Shown: in pieces, positions 9,301 to 18,700 of the stretch | Layout: every line of letters begins with the position of its first letter | Numbering within the stretch: position 1 is the stretch's first letter | Source of the DNA: Acidobacteria bacterium Mor1 | GTDB taxonomy: Bacteria; Acidobacteriota; Polarisedimenticolia; Polarisedimenticolales; Polarisedimenticolaceae | Assembly: GCA_001664505.1 (NCBI GenBank) | Contig: CP011806.1 | Span: 4,448,148 to 4,512,147 of the forward strand | Direction: 5' to 3' | Length of the DNA stretch: 64,000 bases | Position numbers and translations under genes: made by a program | The notes under the pieces: generated by a model | Told to the model about the DNA's origin: nothing | Seen by the model: only the letters and a program-made list of their open reading frames with translations | Database searches by the model: none

Positions 9301-9398
9301 GCCAGAATCGCGACCCACCTGAAAAGGGTCCGCTTCAGGGCGGTTCTGGTCAACGGTTCCGGGTGAGCGGCGATGCCGTTCTTCCGCAATGCACGCAT
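6345..9398 (-). CDS. secreted beta-propeller / di-heme cytochrome c protein
   Basis: A 1017-residue exported protein. A signal peptide (FRWVAILALGLAGLPAHA) is followed by YVTN/YncE-like propeller blades, e.g. LLVVNTPSASLDVFDVLPDG and AWVVNHLSDSISIVDL. The C-terminal half carries two c-type haem sites: CSSCH at 515-519 and CTGCH at 687-691. This is the arrangement seen in di-haem cytochrome-c-peroxidase/MauG-like proteins. The tail has an Ig/FnIII-like segment ending FYLVRGRNVCGAG, similar to tails of other secreted proteins in this window. The ATG at 9398 has GGGGGA 6 bases upstream. A full-architecture paralogue lies at 29584-32910. Redox function in the periplasm or at the surface is inferred; the electron partner is unknown. 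Confidence 0.88.
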   Translation of the reverse strand: MRALRKNGIAAHPEPLTRTALKRTLFRWVAILALGLAGLPAHASYVNFEASQVHPITRAGNRLLVVNTPSASLDVFDVLPDGSLGALQTIPVGLEPVSVTLRSSDEAWVVNHLSDSISIVDLSQATVIRTLATGDEPTDVAFAAGKAFVAISQEDRIEVWNLADLDAQPASIPLFSEDVRALAVSGDGSKVYAVSLLSGNQTTVVNGNVAFFNSANQDPVRLAELGLPPVVCDGPPPPYPPLPAGIERNPALTEPADGIPKVSLIVRWNPARSAWEDETGSDWSHCLPYRLPDHDLFIIDAATLAVNSIPTLGTSLFEVSVHPQNGRIYVPHTEARNFVRFEHPLGVEGHVVDNRIAVVDPSQGNAVTQIDLNGHIDRESTAPDNLAERRASISQPGMMVWESDGSHAWLTGIGSRKLFRLDGSCLSPACIFGPDRAAPQSVEVGGGPSGVALFEDRSRAYVLDRFDNRVVIVDTAALATVGAVALTDPSSIDVRDGRRFLYDAVDLSGHGDAACSSCHISGDLDGLAWDLGNPEGDLQLYGTPGDNVRFVAPRPAGPEECIGDCVERDGFDPQKGPMTTQTFRAMVEPLHWRGDRGTFAAFNPAFVGLLGSADIDPGAGTAGLSEADMELFRRFVLGIAFPPNPYRTLEDGLPDSTVQVPDHPVVGNPTIGETLFTSLPIVGASPCTGCHALPFGTAGGKLGGIQPGDPTTAWAGLLDGTLDNSLHQDLKVAHLRNMYEKPGPPLGSDGATPAARSGFGFSHNGSFPDLASFLSINVFNLNAQQVRDISTFLFHFPTGTRPAVGKQLTLPAGAAPTGSAEEEALLQTLIALGDLSDADRHCDLTASLRFGGGPAIFRLEGGGWIPDRAADSVLSTALLRAQADGPLTFTCGTVGSGARLGGDRDEDDFLNRDDCAPSDGSTWRLPAAVDALRLSGIDPLQLNWQHDTLGAGPSLTYEVLSAPLSALSAGPGEAPVIENGLASLGASIPSPTPARGEGAFYLVRGRNVCGAGPVGAP

Positions 9399-9404
9399 GG
9401 TTCG

Positions 9405-9545
9405 TCCCCCGGGGTATATGCTTTTATGCCATTTATTCTTCTACGGCTCGAAGTCGCGCATTTCCAATCAATTACTTGTAAACAAAGACACTCTTGCTGC
9501 GTAGGCAGTGCGCTTTCAATGTGACGATGACAATATTCTGCCATC
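9405..9545. promoter_or_regulatory. AT-rich divergent promoter region
   Basis: The 173-bp spacer between the cytochrome (minus) and ATP-grasp (plus) starts is much richer in A/T than its surroundings (e.g. the stretch around 9415-9445 and 9468-9490). It must hold promoters for both genes. I could not fix -35/-10 boxes with confidence. Confidence 0.4.
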
Positions 9546-9571
9546 GATCGCCAACGGTGCGAGAATGCGGC

Positions 9572-10435
9572 ATGCCTCCCGGAGTGATCATCGCCAGTTG
9601 CGACGAGGAAGCCGGCCGGAACCGGGACGACCTGGCCCTGCGCTCGGCTCTCGAGGAACTGGGCGCCACCGTCGAGATACGGCCGTGGAACTCGCCCGGG
9701 TTCGACGAGGTTTCCGCCGAGGTGTGCGTCATTCGGACCGCCTGGGACTATCCCGCCGACGTGCAGGGGTTCAAGGCCTGGGGCGAGACCCAGAGCGCTC
9801 GCCGGGTCCTGGTCAATCCCTTCTCTCTCGTCTCCTGGAACCTGCTCAAGGACTACCTGCTCGAACTGGATCTCAGGGGTGTGCCGGTGCTCCCCACCCG
9901 CCTCCTGGAGCCGGGGACGGATTCCGGCAAGGCGCTGGAAGATGCCGCTGCCGCGTTCGGCACCCGGCAACTGGTGGTCAAACCCTCCGTCGGCAACAGC
10001 GGCCAGGGTGTTCGCCTGCTGGATCTGGACGCCGAGGCGCCGGCGGACCCCGGCGTCGAGTCCTTCTCCGGCCGCTCGCTGATTCAGCCGTTCGCCGAGG
10101 GTGTGCGGCGCGATGGAGAGATCGCCCTGGTCTGGATCGACGGCGAGGTGACCCACGCCATGCACAAGCGTCCGGCCGACGGCGAGTTTCTCGTCCATGA
10201 AGAACGTGGAGGCAGTCTCGAGCCGCTGGCCGTCGCCGCGCAACAACGCGAGCTGGCGGCGCAGGTCGTCGCGGCTCTTCCGCTACGTCCGCTCTACGCC
10301 CGCATCGACTGCATCGAGTACCAGGGGAAGCTCGTCGTCTCCGAAGTGGAACTGATCGAACCGGAGCTCTATCTCGATCGCTGCGCTGCAGGATGCCGGC
10401 GCATGGCGGTGGCGCTGCTCGAGCGGATGCCTTGA
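9572..10435 (+). CDS. ATP-grasp domain protein (DcsG/RimK-like)
   Basis: A 287-residue ATP-grasp family protein. It matches the group containing the cycloserine-pathway enzyme DcsG and RimK/glutathione-synthetase-like ligases. Recognisable parts are VIRTAWDYPADVQGFKAW, NPFSLVSWNLLKDYLLEL, VPVLPTRLL, the ATP-binding strand LVVKPSVGNSGQGV, and the acidic metal-binding end (IDCIEYQGKLVVSEVELIEP). It should couple ATP hydrolysis to a carboxylate-amine ligation. The ATG at 9572 starts the first beta-strand; the 26-codon upstream extension is dropped. The stop (TGA 10433-10435) overlaps the probable TTG start of the sirtuin, so the two are probably translated together. Substrate is unknown. Confidence 0.82.
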   Translation: MPPGVIIASCDEEAGRNRDDLALRSALEELGATVEIRPWNSPGFDEVSAEVCVIRTAWDYPADVQGFKAWGETQSARRVLVNPFSLVSWNLLKDYLLELDLRGVPVLPTRLLEPGTDSGKALEDAAAAFGTRQLVVKPSVGNSGQGVRLLDLDAEAPADPGVESFSGRSLIQPFAEGVRRDGEIALVWIDGEVTHAMHKRPADGEFLVHEERGGSLEPLAVAAQQRELAAQVVAALPLRPLYARIDCIEYQGKLVVSEVELIEPELYLDRCAAGCRRMAVALLERMP

Positions 10436-11190
10436 GCGAACAGGCGCTGCGCGGGCTGGCCGGGGAACTTCGTGAAGTCGGTAGCGTCCTGTTCGTCACC
10501 GGTGCGGGCATCTCTGCCGATTCCGGGCTGCCGACCTATCGCGGAGTCGGGGGGCTCTACGACCAGGGGGAAACCGACGAGGGGCTGCCGATCGAAGCGT
10601 TGCTCTCCGGCGAGACCTTCCGTACCCGTCCCGAATGGACCTGGAAGTACCTGCTCGAGATCGAAGCCTCCGGCCGGGAAGCGCAACCGAACAGCGCACA
10701 TCGGGTGATCGCGTCCCTGGAGCAGCAGATCGACCGGGTCTGGACCCTGACCCAGAACGTCGACGGGCTTCACGCTGCCGCCGGCTCCGAAAACCTGATC
10801 GAGATCCACGGCAACCTCCACGGCTTGCGCTGCACCGGGTGCGCTCGCCGGCACAGGGTCGAAGACTATTCCGCGCTGTCCCTGCCGCCCCGCTGCGAGG
10901 AGTGCTCGGCGATCATCCGTCCCGAGGTGATCCTGTTCGGCGAGATGCTTCCCGCAGATGCCCTCGCGCGGCTGCAGGCCGAACTGCGCCGGGGTTTCGA
11001 CCTCGTGGTCAACGTCGGCACCAGCGCGCTCTTCCCCTACATCCTCGAGCCGCTCTACGAGGCCAAGGCGCGGCGCAAGGCGACCGCCGAGATCGATCCG
11101 GGGGAAACCGTGGTCTCCGCCATGGTCGACTACCGGATTCCCCTCGGAGCCGCCGAGGCCTTCGAGCGCCTCGAGGCGTTGCTCGGCTAG
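10432..11190 (+). CDS. sirtuin NAD-dependent protein deacylase
   Basis: A 252-residue SIR2 family protein that removes acyl groups from lysines using NAD. Motifs present: GAGISADSGLPTYRG (NAD binding), TQNVDGLH, the catalytic His in IEIHGN, a zinc site made by two Cys-x2-Cys pairs (CTGC and CEEC), and PEVILFGEMLP. Length is normal for bacterial CobB. In CobB/SIRT5-type enzymes a Tyr-x-x-Arg pair marks desuccinylase activity; here the corresponding segment reads WKYLLEI with Glu in place of Arg, though my alignment is by eye. The TTG at 10432 overlaps the previous stop (TTGA); an ATG at 10393 is the alternative. The stop overlaps that of the convergent DUF2461 gene. Confidence 0.9.
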   Translation: MSEQALRGLAGELREVGSVLFVTGAGISADSGLPTYRGVGGLYDQGETDEGLPIEALLSGETFRTRPEWTWKYLLEIEASGREAQPNSAHRVIASLEQQIDRVWTLTQNVDGLHAAAGSENLIEIHGNLHGLRCTGCARRHRVEDYSALSLPPRCEECSAIIRPEVILFGEMLPADALARLQAELRRGFDLVVNVGTSALFPYILEPLYEAKARRKATAEIDPGETVVSAMVDYRIPLGAAEAFERLEALLG

Positions 11191-11879
11191 AACGGAAGCC
11201 CCAGGGCTTCGGCCTGGAAGGCCATGTAACTCTTGGTTCGTCCGAAGCGTTCCAGCAGCAGGTCTACGAATCCGCTCGACGAGACGTCCTTCTTGCTCAG
11301 GTTGCTGACGGCGATGTGATCGGTGCGGCGCAGGTCCTCGATCATCGGATGGTCTGCGTCGTAACCCCGGGGGGGCCGCTTGAGGCTGTCCCCCGACAGA
11401 TCCCAGTGTTCTCGGAACCGTTTGCCGTCCCGGGCCTTCTTCCAGTTTTTGGCGTCCAGGTCGATGGCCTCGCGCATTCCGGCCAGCGCCTCCTTGGCTG
11501 GCCGCCACATCCCGGCGCCGAGGAACACGCCGCTGTCGGCAATGTGCACGTACAGCCCCGGGGCGTGTACGTCCTTGCCTGCCTCGTGGCGAAACTGGAT
11601 GCCGACGTTGGTCTTGTAGGGTGTTTTGTCCTTGCTGAAGCGCACGTCCCGATAGACCCGCATCAACGATCCACCGACCTTGCGATCCGCGGCGACGAGG
11701 TGGGGGGAGATCTTGCTCAGCCGCGCACCGATCAGGCGAATAAGCTGCAGCGCCGGCTCGCGGATCTCCGTTTCGTAGCGCTCCTTGTTGTCCTCGAACC
11801 AGGGCTTGTTGTTGTTGGCCTCGAGTTCGCGCAGGAAGCGGAGGGCTCCGGGCCCGAAGGGATTGGTGTCTCGCGCCAT
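11187..11879 (-). CDS. DUF2461 / TIGR02453 family protein
   Basis: A 230-residue protein of the DUF2461 family. Recognisable features are the opening FLRELEANNNKPWFEDNKER, RVYRDVRFSKDKTPYKTN, and the glycine-rich centre AGMWRPAKEAL. It has no signal peptide and is probably cytoplasmic. The biochemical function of the family is unknown to me. The start at 11879 has GGAG 8 bases upstream; a longer 31-codon extension has no support. Its stop codon overlaps the sirtuin's stop within CTAG at 11187-11190, an extremely tight tail-to-tail arrangement. Confidence 0.88.
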   Translation of the reverse strand: MARDTNPFGPGALRFLRELEANNNKPWFEDNKERYETEIREPALQLIRLIGARLSKISPHLVAADRKVGGSLMRVYRDVRFSKDKTPYKTNVGIQFRHEAGKDVHAPGLYVHIADSGVFLGAGMWRPAKEALAGMREAIDLDAKNWKKARDGKRFREHWDLSGDSLKRPPRGYDADHPMIEDLRRTDHIAVSNLSKKDVSSSGFVDLLLERFGRTKSYMAFQAEALGLPF

Positions 11880-12043
11880 GTCGATCTCCGGCGGAGGCAG
11901 GAATCGCCCCGCCCGCTGCAGGGAAGTGCTCCGCGACATCGATATTGTCCTGTGAGAGCGAGGAGAATCCAAGTCGGGGAAACCTCCCGGCGCCGAATCT
12001 TCTCTACCGGGTATGGCCCTCTACGGCCCGGGAGGTACGCATC

Positions 12044-12211
12044 ATGATCCGAGTTCGAACCCTCAAGAAGATCATCCACCAGGCGGTCGATTCCGGGTTC
12101 AAGGATGCGCTGACCAGCGAAGCCCGCCCGGCTCCGGCCAAGCCGGCGCCCCGCACGGACGACAAGACGCCGGTGCCCGGCCCGCTGGACCTCGCTGGCG
12201 AGACGAGCTGA
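12044..12211 (+). CDS. small hypothetical protein
   Basis: A 55-residue predicted protein beginning MIRVRTLKKIIHQAVDSGF, with a basic amphipathic N-terminal helix and a Pro/Ala-rich, disordered end. The start is supported by GGGAGGT 8-9 bases upstream, and coding-like third-position GC is kept. I do not recognise a family. It lies alone between the divergent DUF2461 gene and the convergent kinase gene. It could be a short DNA- or membrane-associated peptide, but nothing in the sequence decides this. Confidence 0.5.
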   Translation: MIRVRTLKKIIHQAVDSGFKDALTSEARPAPAKPAPRTDDKTPVPGPLDLAGETS

Positions 12212-12241
12212 GGGGCAGACCGTTCCTTCCCGCCGCAGGTC

Positions 12242-14854
12242 CTAGTCTTCGAGAGATTGGATGCGAGCGGCGATGGCGTCGCGCTCGGCCGTGAACCCGG
12301 CATCGGCGAAGATCGTTTCCGCCTCCCGCAGTACCTCGACCGCCTCTTTCCGCCGACCGCCTTGTTCGAGCGCGTCGGCATAGCGCGACAACACGGGACC
12401 GATCAACCCGGCGGATCGGTCGAGCGCCGCCCGAGCCTCGATCACCTGCCGATGGAGTTCGAGTGCCCGAACCGTGTTCCCCGCTCGGTTCAAGGTCGCC
12501 GCATACATGCTTTGAGCGATGAGCGTGCGCGAGGAATCGGCCCCCTGGACCTCGACTCGCCCCTCATAGGCCTCCTTCAGGTAGGGCAGGGCTTCGCCGT
12601 AGCGCTTCAGCTCGTAGAGCACGCGGCCTGTGCTGTAGAAAGAGTTGAGTGTGGATCGGTGCCGATCGCCCAGCGCCGCAGTGCGGCGATCGAGCAATTG
12701 CAGGTGGATCTCGAGGGCTTCTTCTTTGCGGCCGACCCTTGCCTCGGCGACGGCCAGATTGTTCAGTGTGGTCCACGTGCGGGAGTGATTCTCTCCGAAC
12801 TTGCGCTCCATGGGCTCGCGCAATTCGAGGAAGCGCCGAGCCGCTTCCTCGTAGTCGCGGGCCTGAAAATAGGAGCGGGCGACCCCGGCTTTCAGGATCA
12901 GGGTGTTTGCGTGCTCTTCACCCATGACTTCGCCGTGAAGCCGGGCGGCTTCTTCTGCAACAGCCAGAGATTCGTCAATCTCTCCGATGCCGCCGAGCGC
13001 GATCGACAGGTCGCTGAGAATGATGATCGTCTCTGTGTGTTTCGGTCCCAGCTCTCGGCGAGCCGTCTCGAGTAGCGGCCTCAGAACTGCGGCGGACTCC
13101 TCGTAGCGCTGGTCCCGGCTGAGAGTCATGACCAATTGGCGTTCGCATGAGATGCGATCCACCGGCTCGATGTCGGTGCCTTCCATCTTCTCGAGCACGC
13201 TCTCCATGATCTCCCGCGCGGCGTCCAGGTCTCCGAGCATCATCCGCAAGGCTCCGGAATCGCACGCGGCCTTGAGCGTGCGCGGCGCATTCTCTCCGAG
13301 TTCGGTCGTGTAGATCTCCACCGCCTGGTCCAGGTGAGACAAGGCGCGGTCCGGTTGGGACAGCTTGGCATGGGCGAAGCCGACGGTGTGATGGATCGAA
13401 GCCCGGGTGAGGGGCGCGTCGGGGAAACGATCGTCGATCATGCCCTGAGCCCGGTCCAGCAGGTCGACCACCTTGACGTCCCGGCCCTCCATCTCGGGAG
13501 CCGTCGCGGTCAGCAGGTCGTCGTTGAGGAAGTCGGCGGTCGCCTGGGCGATCTCCGCCTGTTGACGGGCTTCCTTTTCCGCCGCCCGGGCCTTGACGAA
13601 ACCGACGGCGACTCCGGCGAAGGCGACCACACCGGCGGCGGCGAGCAGCGAGGCCATCGCAACGGCCAGCCGGTGGCGGCGCACCCACTTGCTCACCCGG
13701 TAGGCGGTACTGGGCGGGCCCGCCAGGATCGGTTCGTCGTCCAGGTAGCGCCGCAGCTCTTCGGCCAGATCGCCGGGGGAGCCGTAGCGGCGGTCCTTGT
13801 CCTTCTCCAGCGCACGCATCACGATCCAGTCCAACTCGCCCCGGATCTCCTTGGTCAGCGCGGTCTGATTGGTGCTGCGGTTGGCGGCGGTGATCGCCCG
13901 GGCGTCACCGAGACTGTCCAGGCGTGAACTGGGAGTCGGGAAGGAGGCTTCGCGCACCGTCTTCAACAGCGCCTCGAGCCCGGCCTGGCGCAGATCCGAC
14001 GAGCGCAGCGGGGTGTCACCAACGAGCAGCTCGTAGAGCACCACGCCCAGGGAGTAGACGTCGGTGCGGGTATCCACTGCCTGCTCCGAGTCTCCGGCTT
14101 GCTCCGGGCTCATGTACTCGGGGGTGCCGACCAGCCGGCCGATCTCGGTGAACACGCTCCATTCCAGGAAGCGTTGCTGCGTCGCCTTGGCCACGCCGAA
14201 GTCGATGACCCGGGGCTCGGGGCCGTTGTCGGTTTCGATCACGAGGATGTTCGAGGGCTTGAGGTCCCGGTGGATCACCCCGCGTTGATGGGCGTGTTGA
14301 ACCGCCTGGCAGACCTTCATGTAGAGCCGCACCCGGTCGTCGTTGGGCAGCTTGCGCCGGTCGCAGAACTCGACGATCGGTTCGCCGTCGATGAACTCCA
14401 TGGCGAAGTACGGCTGGCCGTCGTCGGCGATACCGGCGTCGAAGATCCGGGCGATGTAGGGGTGGTCCATCAGCGCCAGGGACTGCTGCTCCATGCGGAA
14501 GCGCGCCAGCACCTGTTTGGAGTCGACCCCCAGCTTGACCAGCTTGATCGCCACCTGGCGCTGCAGCTCACCGGTCTGCTCCGCCAGATAGACGACCCCC
14601 ATGCCTCCTTCGCCGAGGCGGCGGAGCAGGCGGTAGGGACCGATCGCTTCCGGGTCGGCGCCCTTGGCGACATCCGGCACCGGGATCGAGCCTGAGCCCG
14701 GACCCGAGACCGACGTTCCGATCAAGGTCGGGATCGAGTCGGGGTCCTGGGGATCTTCCAGTCCGTGGAGCAGCAAACAGGCGGGGCAAAAAGCCTCGTC
14801 CCCTTCGCCGGATAACGGCCCACCACAATCGGGACAGGTTTTCGGTTCGCTCAT
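12242..14854 (-). CDS. PknB-type serine/threonine kinase with TPR repeats
   Basis: An 870-residue membrane kinase. The N-terminus has a zinc ribbon (CPDCGG at 7-12, CPAC at 23-26). The kinase domain spans about 74-370: glycine loop GEGGMGVVYL (81-90), Lys104, HRDLKPSN (195-202, Asp197) and DFG at 218-220, so it looks active. A juxtamembrane segment and one membrane helix (about 398-420) follow. The remainder, residues 430-870, is a run of TPR helices with the usual W/A/Y spacing (e.g. YEESAAVLRPLLETARRELG). Such kinase-TPR proteins signal from the envelope in Acidobacteria, Planctomycetes and Myxobacteria. Its gene starts 9 bp after the ECF sigma gene, so the two form an operon and may form one signalling pathway. 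Confidence 0.92.
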   Translation of the reverse strand: MSEPKTCPDCGGPLSGEGDEAFCPACLLLHGLEDPQDPDSIPTLIGTSVSGPGSGSIPVPDVAKGADPEAIGPYRLLRRLGEGGMGVVYLAEQTGELQRQVAIKLVKLGVDSKQVLARFRMEQQSLALMDHPYIARIFDAGIADDGQPYFAMEFIDGEPIVEFCDRRKLPNDDRVRLYMKVCQAVQHAHQRGVIHRDLKPSNILVIETDNGPEPRVIDFGVAKATQQRFLEWSVFTEIGRLVGTPEYMSPEQAGDSEQAVDTRTDVYSLGVVLYELLVGDTPLRSSDLRQAGLEALLKTVREASFPTPSSRLDSLGDARAITAANRSTNQTALTKEIRGELDWIVMRALEKDKDRRYGSPGDLAEELRRYLDDEPILAGPPSTAYRVSKWVRRHRLAVAMASLLAAAGVVAFAGVAVGFVKARAAEKEARQQAEIAQATADFLNDDLLTATAPEMEGRDVKVVDLLDRAQGMIDDRFPDAPLTRASIHHTVGFAHAKLSQPDRALSHLDQAVEIYTTELGENAPRTLKAACDSGALRMMLGDLDAAREIMESVLEKMEGTDIEPVDRISCERQLVMTLSRDQRYEESAAVLRPLLETARRELGPKHTETIIILSDLSIALGGIGEIDESLAVAEEAARLHGEVMGEEHANTLILKAGVARSYFQARDYEEAARRFLELREPMERKFGENHSRTWTTLNNLAVAEARVGRKEEALEIHLQLLDRRTAALGDRHRSTLNSFYSTGRVLYELKRYGEALPYLKEAYEGRVEVQGADSSRTLIAQSMYAATLNRAGNTVRALELHRQVIEARAALDRSAGLIGPVLSRYADALEQGGRRKEAVEVLREAETIFADAGFTAERDAIAARIQSLED

Positions 14855-14863
14855 CCAGATTTC

Positions 14864-15574
14864 CTAGTTTCCCGCCAGCACGCGCAGCAGGTAGCGGATC
14901 TCATCCTCGACGTCACCGGGCTTGCCCACGGTCTGCAGCACTTCACCCCGCAGCACGACGCCGAAGCGCTTGCGCATGCGGTGGACCACCGACTTGACCC
15001 CCGCCTCGCTCATTTGCATCCGCTCGGACAGCTCCCGGTAGGGCAGGGTCGGCTCGTCGCCGGTCAGCAGACCGCGCAACAGCTTGAAGCGGTCGGCCTG
15101 TCCCGCCGCCTCGAACTCCGAGGCCAACGATTCGATGGCGCGCTGCACCACCGTCGAGGCCCAGCGCCGTTCGAAGGTCTTCTCGGCGTCGGCCGCCTCC
15201 GCCGGTTCGTCGGACAACCGCGCCTCGGCGGCCAGGGTATCCAGGGATTCGATCACCTGGTTGCCGCCCCGCTTGGCCGCCCGGCGCCAGTCCCGCTCGT
15301 TGTGCAGGAAGTTCCGCACCGATACCAGCAGGAACGAGCGGAAGCGGCCGGCCTCGGGGCGCAGGGTACCGAGGGTGCCCTTCTCCATCATGGTGGCGAA
15401 GTAGGACTGCACGAGGTCGTTGGCGTCCTCCTGGTTGAATCCCTGGCTGCGCACGAATCCGTAGACCGGATACCAGTAGCCCTCGATCAGATCCGAGAGC
15501 GCCTGGCGGGTCTTCTCGCTCTCTCCGCCGGCGGCGAGCACCATGCTCCAACGAGTGGTCTGAAACTGTGGCAC
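14864..15574 (-). CDS. ECF RNA polymerase sigma factor (kinase-linked)
   Basis: A 236-residue ECF-type sigma factor. Region 2 (WYPVYGFVRSQGFNQEDAND and the following LVQSYF) and region 4 (LPYRELSERMQMSEAGVKSV, then HRMRKRF) are clear. The GTG at 15574 is chosen because GGAGGT lies 5 bases before it, which ends the overlong upstream reading frame. The 20-residue tail after region 4 is longer than in minimal ECFs. It is followed at once by a PknB-TPR kinase and is divergent from a secreted subtilase 175 bp away, which is a candidate regulon member. Kinase control of ECF factors by phosphorylation is known in other bacteria; here it is inference. Confidence 0.88.
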   Translation of the reverse strand: MPQFQTTRWSMVLAAGGESEKTRQALSDLIEGYWYPVYGFVRSQGFNQEDANDLVQSYFATMMEKGTLGTLRPEAGRFRSFLLVSVRNFLHNERDWRRAAKRGGNQVIESLDTLAAEARLSDEPAEAADAEKTFERRWASTVVQRAIESLASEFEAAGQADRFKLLRGLLTGDEPTLPYRELSERMQMSEAGVKSVVHRMRKRFGVVLRGEVLQTVGKPGDVEDEIRYLLRVLAGN

Positions 15575-15749
15575 TGGGGACCTCCGAGCGGATTGTAGGC
15601 GAGGGTTCGCCGAAGCTTGCTCCCCCTGAAGAGAAGCAACCGGTTGCCCGGGTTTCGGCCGAATCGGACGCTGTCGAACGGGATCGGGACAACCGATCGA
15701 ACTTGTCGTATATCCTTCGATGTCATTTCCACATGAACCGGGGGGATCC

Positions 15750-18700
15750 ATGCCCAGAATCGGGTCGCTTTTGATTGTTATTGCCCTGATTTGTTCGATT
15801 GTGTCCGCCGCCGAGCTGGCCCCGAACCGGCCTCAGCCGGTCGCGCCAGAAACGGCTCAGGCTGCCGATTCGATTCAAAGATCGGCTCTGGCCCTCGAGC
15901 GGGACGGCGCGGTGACCCGCATCGAGATCCGGATTCCGGGCTCGGACGGTCAAACCCGGGTCCGTGAACTGCGTCGCACCCGGGCCGATGTCTCCGCCCA
16001 GATCAGCGGCGCCGGCCCGGCCGGCCGGGCGATCTTCGCCGCCTGGGACGAGACGGTCGGCGGCGACCGCACCCGCTGGTTCAGCTATAGCCGCGACGCG
16101 GGAGACAACTGGATCGAGGCGCGCCCGCTGGCCACCGACCTTCGCCTGCGCGGCGGCGCCATCGCTCCCCGGCAGGCCATGCCCGCCGCGCCCCGCTCCT
16201 TCGCGCTGCCTTCCGACGGCGGGCTCTACATCGTGCAGTTCCGCACCATCGGCCTACCCGAGTGGCGGGACGCTCTGGAATCCTTCGGCGGCGAGGTCCT
16301 GAACTATCTGCCGCACAACGCGCACATCGTGCGCTTCCCGGCCGGGCGTCTCGCCGGCGTGCAGGGTCTCGACTTCGTCGAGCGCATCGAGCCCTACGAG
16401 CCCTGGTACCGGCTCGCCGCCGACCTGCGGGATTGGGTCCAGGAAGATCCCGAGACCGCCACGACCGAACCGACCCTGCGGCTCAACGTGATGGTCTTCG
16501 GCTGGGGCGCCGACGCCAAGGCTCCGGTTGCCGACGAGGCGGCCCGTCTCGGCGCCCGTGTCGTCGAGAACTGGCCCAACGGCCAGATCCTGCAGCTCGA
16601 GCTGAGCCGCGGCCAGCTCCAGCAGCTGGTGGCCCGGGACGACGTGATGTGGGTCGACCGCTGGACGCCGCGCTCCGACGACATGGATCTCGTCCGTGAG
16701 GATGGCGGCACCAACTTCATCGAGACCAACTTCGGCCGCTGCGGCCAGGGCGTGCGCGCCGAAGTGCTCGATTCCGGCTTCCAGGCCAACCATCCGGACT
16801 TCGACGGCATCCTGTTCCACGGAAGCAACTCCGAGTCGAGCCACGGCACCAGCACCTACGGCATCGTGTTCGGCAACGGCGCCCGTGACGGCGACGGCGA
16901 CGCGGCCGCGACCGGCCACATGCCCTGCGCCGAGCAGGGCATCGCCTCGGACTACGACTTCCTGGGCGACCGCTTCGCCCACACCCAGGAACTGAAGCAG
17001 GCGCCCTACTTCGCCTCGTTCCAGACCAACTCCTGGGGCAACACCCGCACCACCGCCTACAACAGCATCACCTCCGAGCTGGACGACATCGTCTTCCGGC
17101 TGGACATGGCGATCCTGCAGTCCCAGTCCAACGCCGGGAACCAGGACAGCCGGCCTCAGGCCTGGGGCAAGAACGTGATCTCGGTCGGTGGGATCAACCA
17201 CGAGAACAACCTCGATCCCGCCGACGACAACTGGAGCAACAGCGCGTCGATCGGCCCCGCTGAGGACGGCCGGATCAAGCCCGACGTGAACTGGTGGTAC
17301 GACACGATCTACACCACCACCACCGGCAGCGGGTACACCAACTTCTGCTGCACCTCGGCGGCCACGCCGCAGACCGCGGGCATCACCGGACTGATGATCC
17401 AGATGTTCTCGGAGAACGTCTGGGGCACCGACCCGGTCGGGGCCTCGGTGTTTGAGCGTCAGCCTCGTTTCTCGACGATCAAGGCGCTGCTGATCAACAA
17501 CGCCAAGCAGCTTCCGTTCAGCGGACTCAACGACGACCTGACCCGGGTGCACCAGGGTTGGGGGCGTCCCAGCGTCCAGATCGCTCAGGAGCGCGCGGCC
17601 AACAGCTTCATCATCGATGAGGAGGTCAACCTCGAACTCGGCGACTTCGGCCGCTACGACCTCGAAGTGCCGGCCGGCGAGACCGAACTCAAGATCACCA
17701 TGGTCTATCCCGATCCGGCGGGAACCACGTCGGCGTCGCTGCATCGGATCAACGACGTCAACCTGCAGGTGACCTCCCCTTCGGGCACGATCTACCACGG
17801 AAACGTCGGCCTCGACGTCGGCACGGTTTCTCAGCCCGGCGGTTCTCCCAACAGCGTCGATACCGTCGAGAACGTGTTCATCGTCAACCCCGAGCAGGGC
17901 ACCTGGGAGATCGAGATCACCGCGGTCGAGGTCAACCAGGACGGTGATCTGGATACCGCCGAGACCGATGTGACCTTCGCCCTGGTCGCCACCGGTGGCA
18001 CCGGTGTCCTGACCCAGCCTTCCGAGGGCCGGGTCAACCTCGATCAATCCGACTACAGCTGTGCGGTGCCCGTGGGCATCCGCGTCATCGACGGCAACGT
18101 CGGTTCTCCGACGGTCAACATCTCCATCTGGTCCGATACCGAGTCGACTCCCGAAGTGCTGACCCTGACCGAGACCCAGCCGGGTTCCGGCAAGTACGCC
18201 GGCGAGTTGATGACGACCACGGCGGCGCCCTCGGCCGACGGCAGTCTGTCGGTCAGCCAGGGCGATCAGATCAACGTCGAGTACATCGACGGTGACGACG
18301 GCATGGGAGGCATCGACCTGCCGCGCATCGATCTGGCGGTGACCGACTGCTACGACCTGGTGCGGGACTCGCTGACCCTCGACGACACGGTCGGCGGCAA
18401 CGGCGACGGCTTGCTCGATCCCGGTGAGTGGATCGACCTGCCGATCGTGCTGTCCAGCGTCGGCGACGGACCTGCCGAGAACGTCCGGGTCGAGGTCGAG
18501 AGCCTGTCCCCCGGCGTCGAGGTGCGCCAGCTGCAGGCCCTGCTGCCCGACATTCCGGCCGGAACCTCGGCCGCCAGTGCCGGCGACCAGATGCGGATTC
18601 GCATCCGGCTCGACCAGACCTGTACCGACCCGGTCTCCGTGCGTTTCCGTTACCTGGCCGACGGCTACGAGTCGATCCAGGACGACATCCTGCCCACGGG

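Noticed and set aside
12257..13075. 272-codon plus-strand frame opposite the kinase
   Set aside because: Shadow of the TPR region; no start signal or domain.
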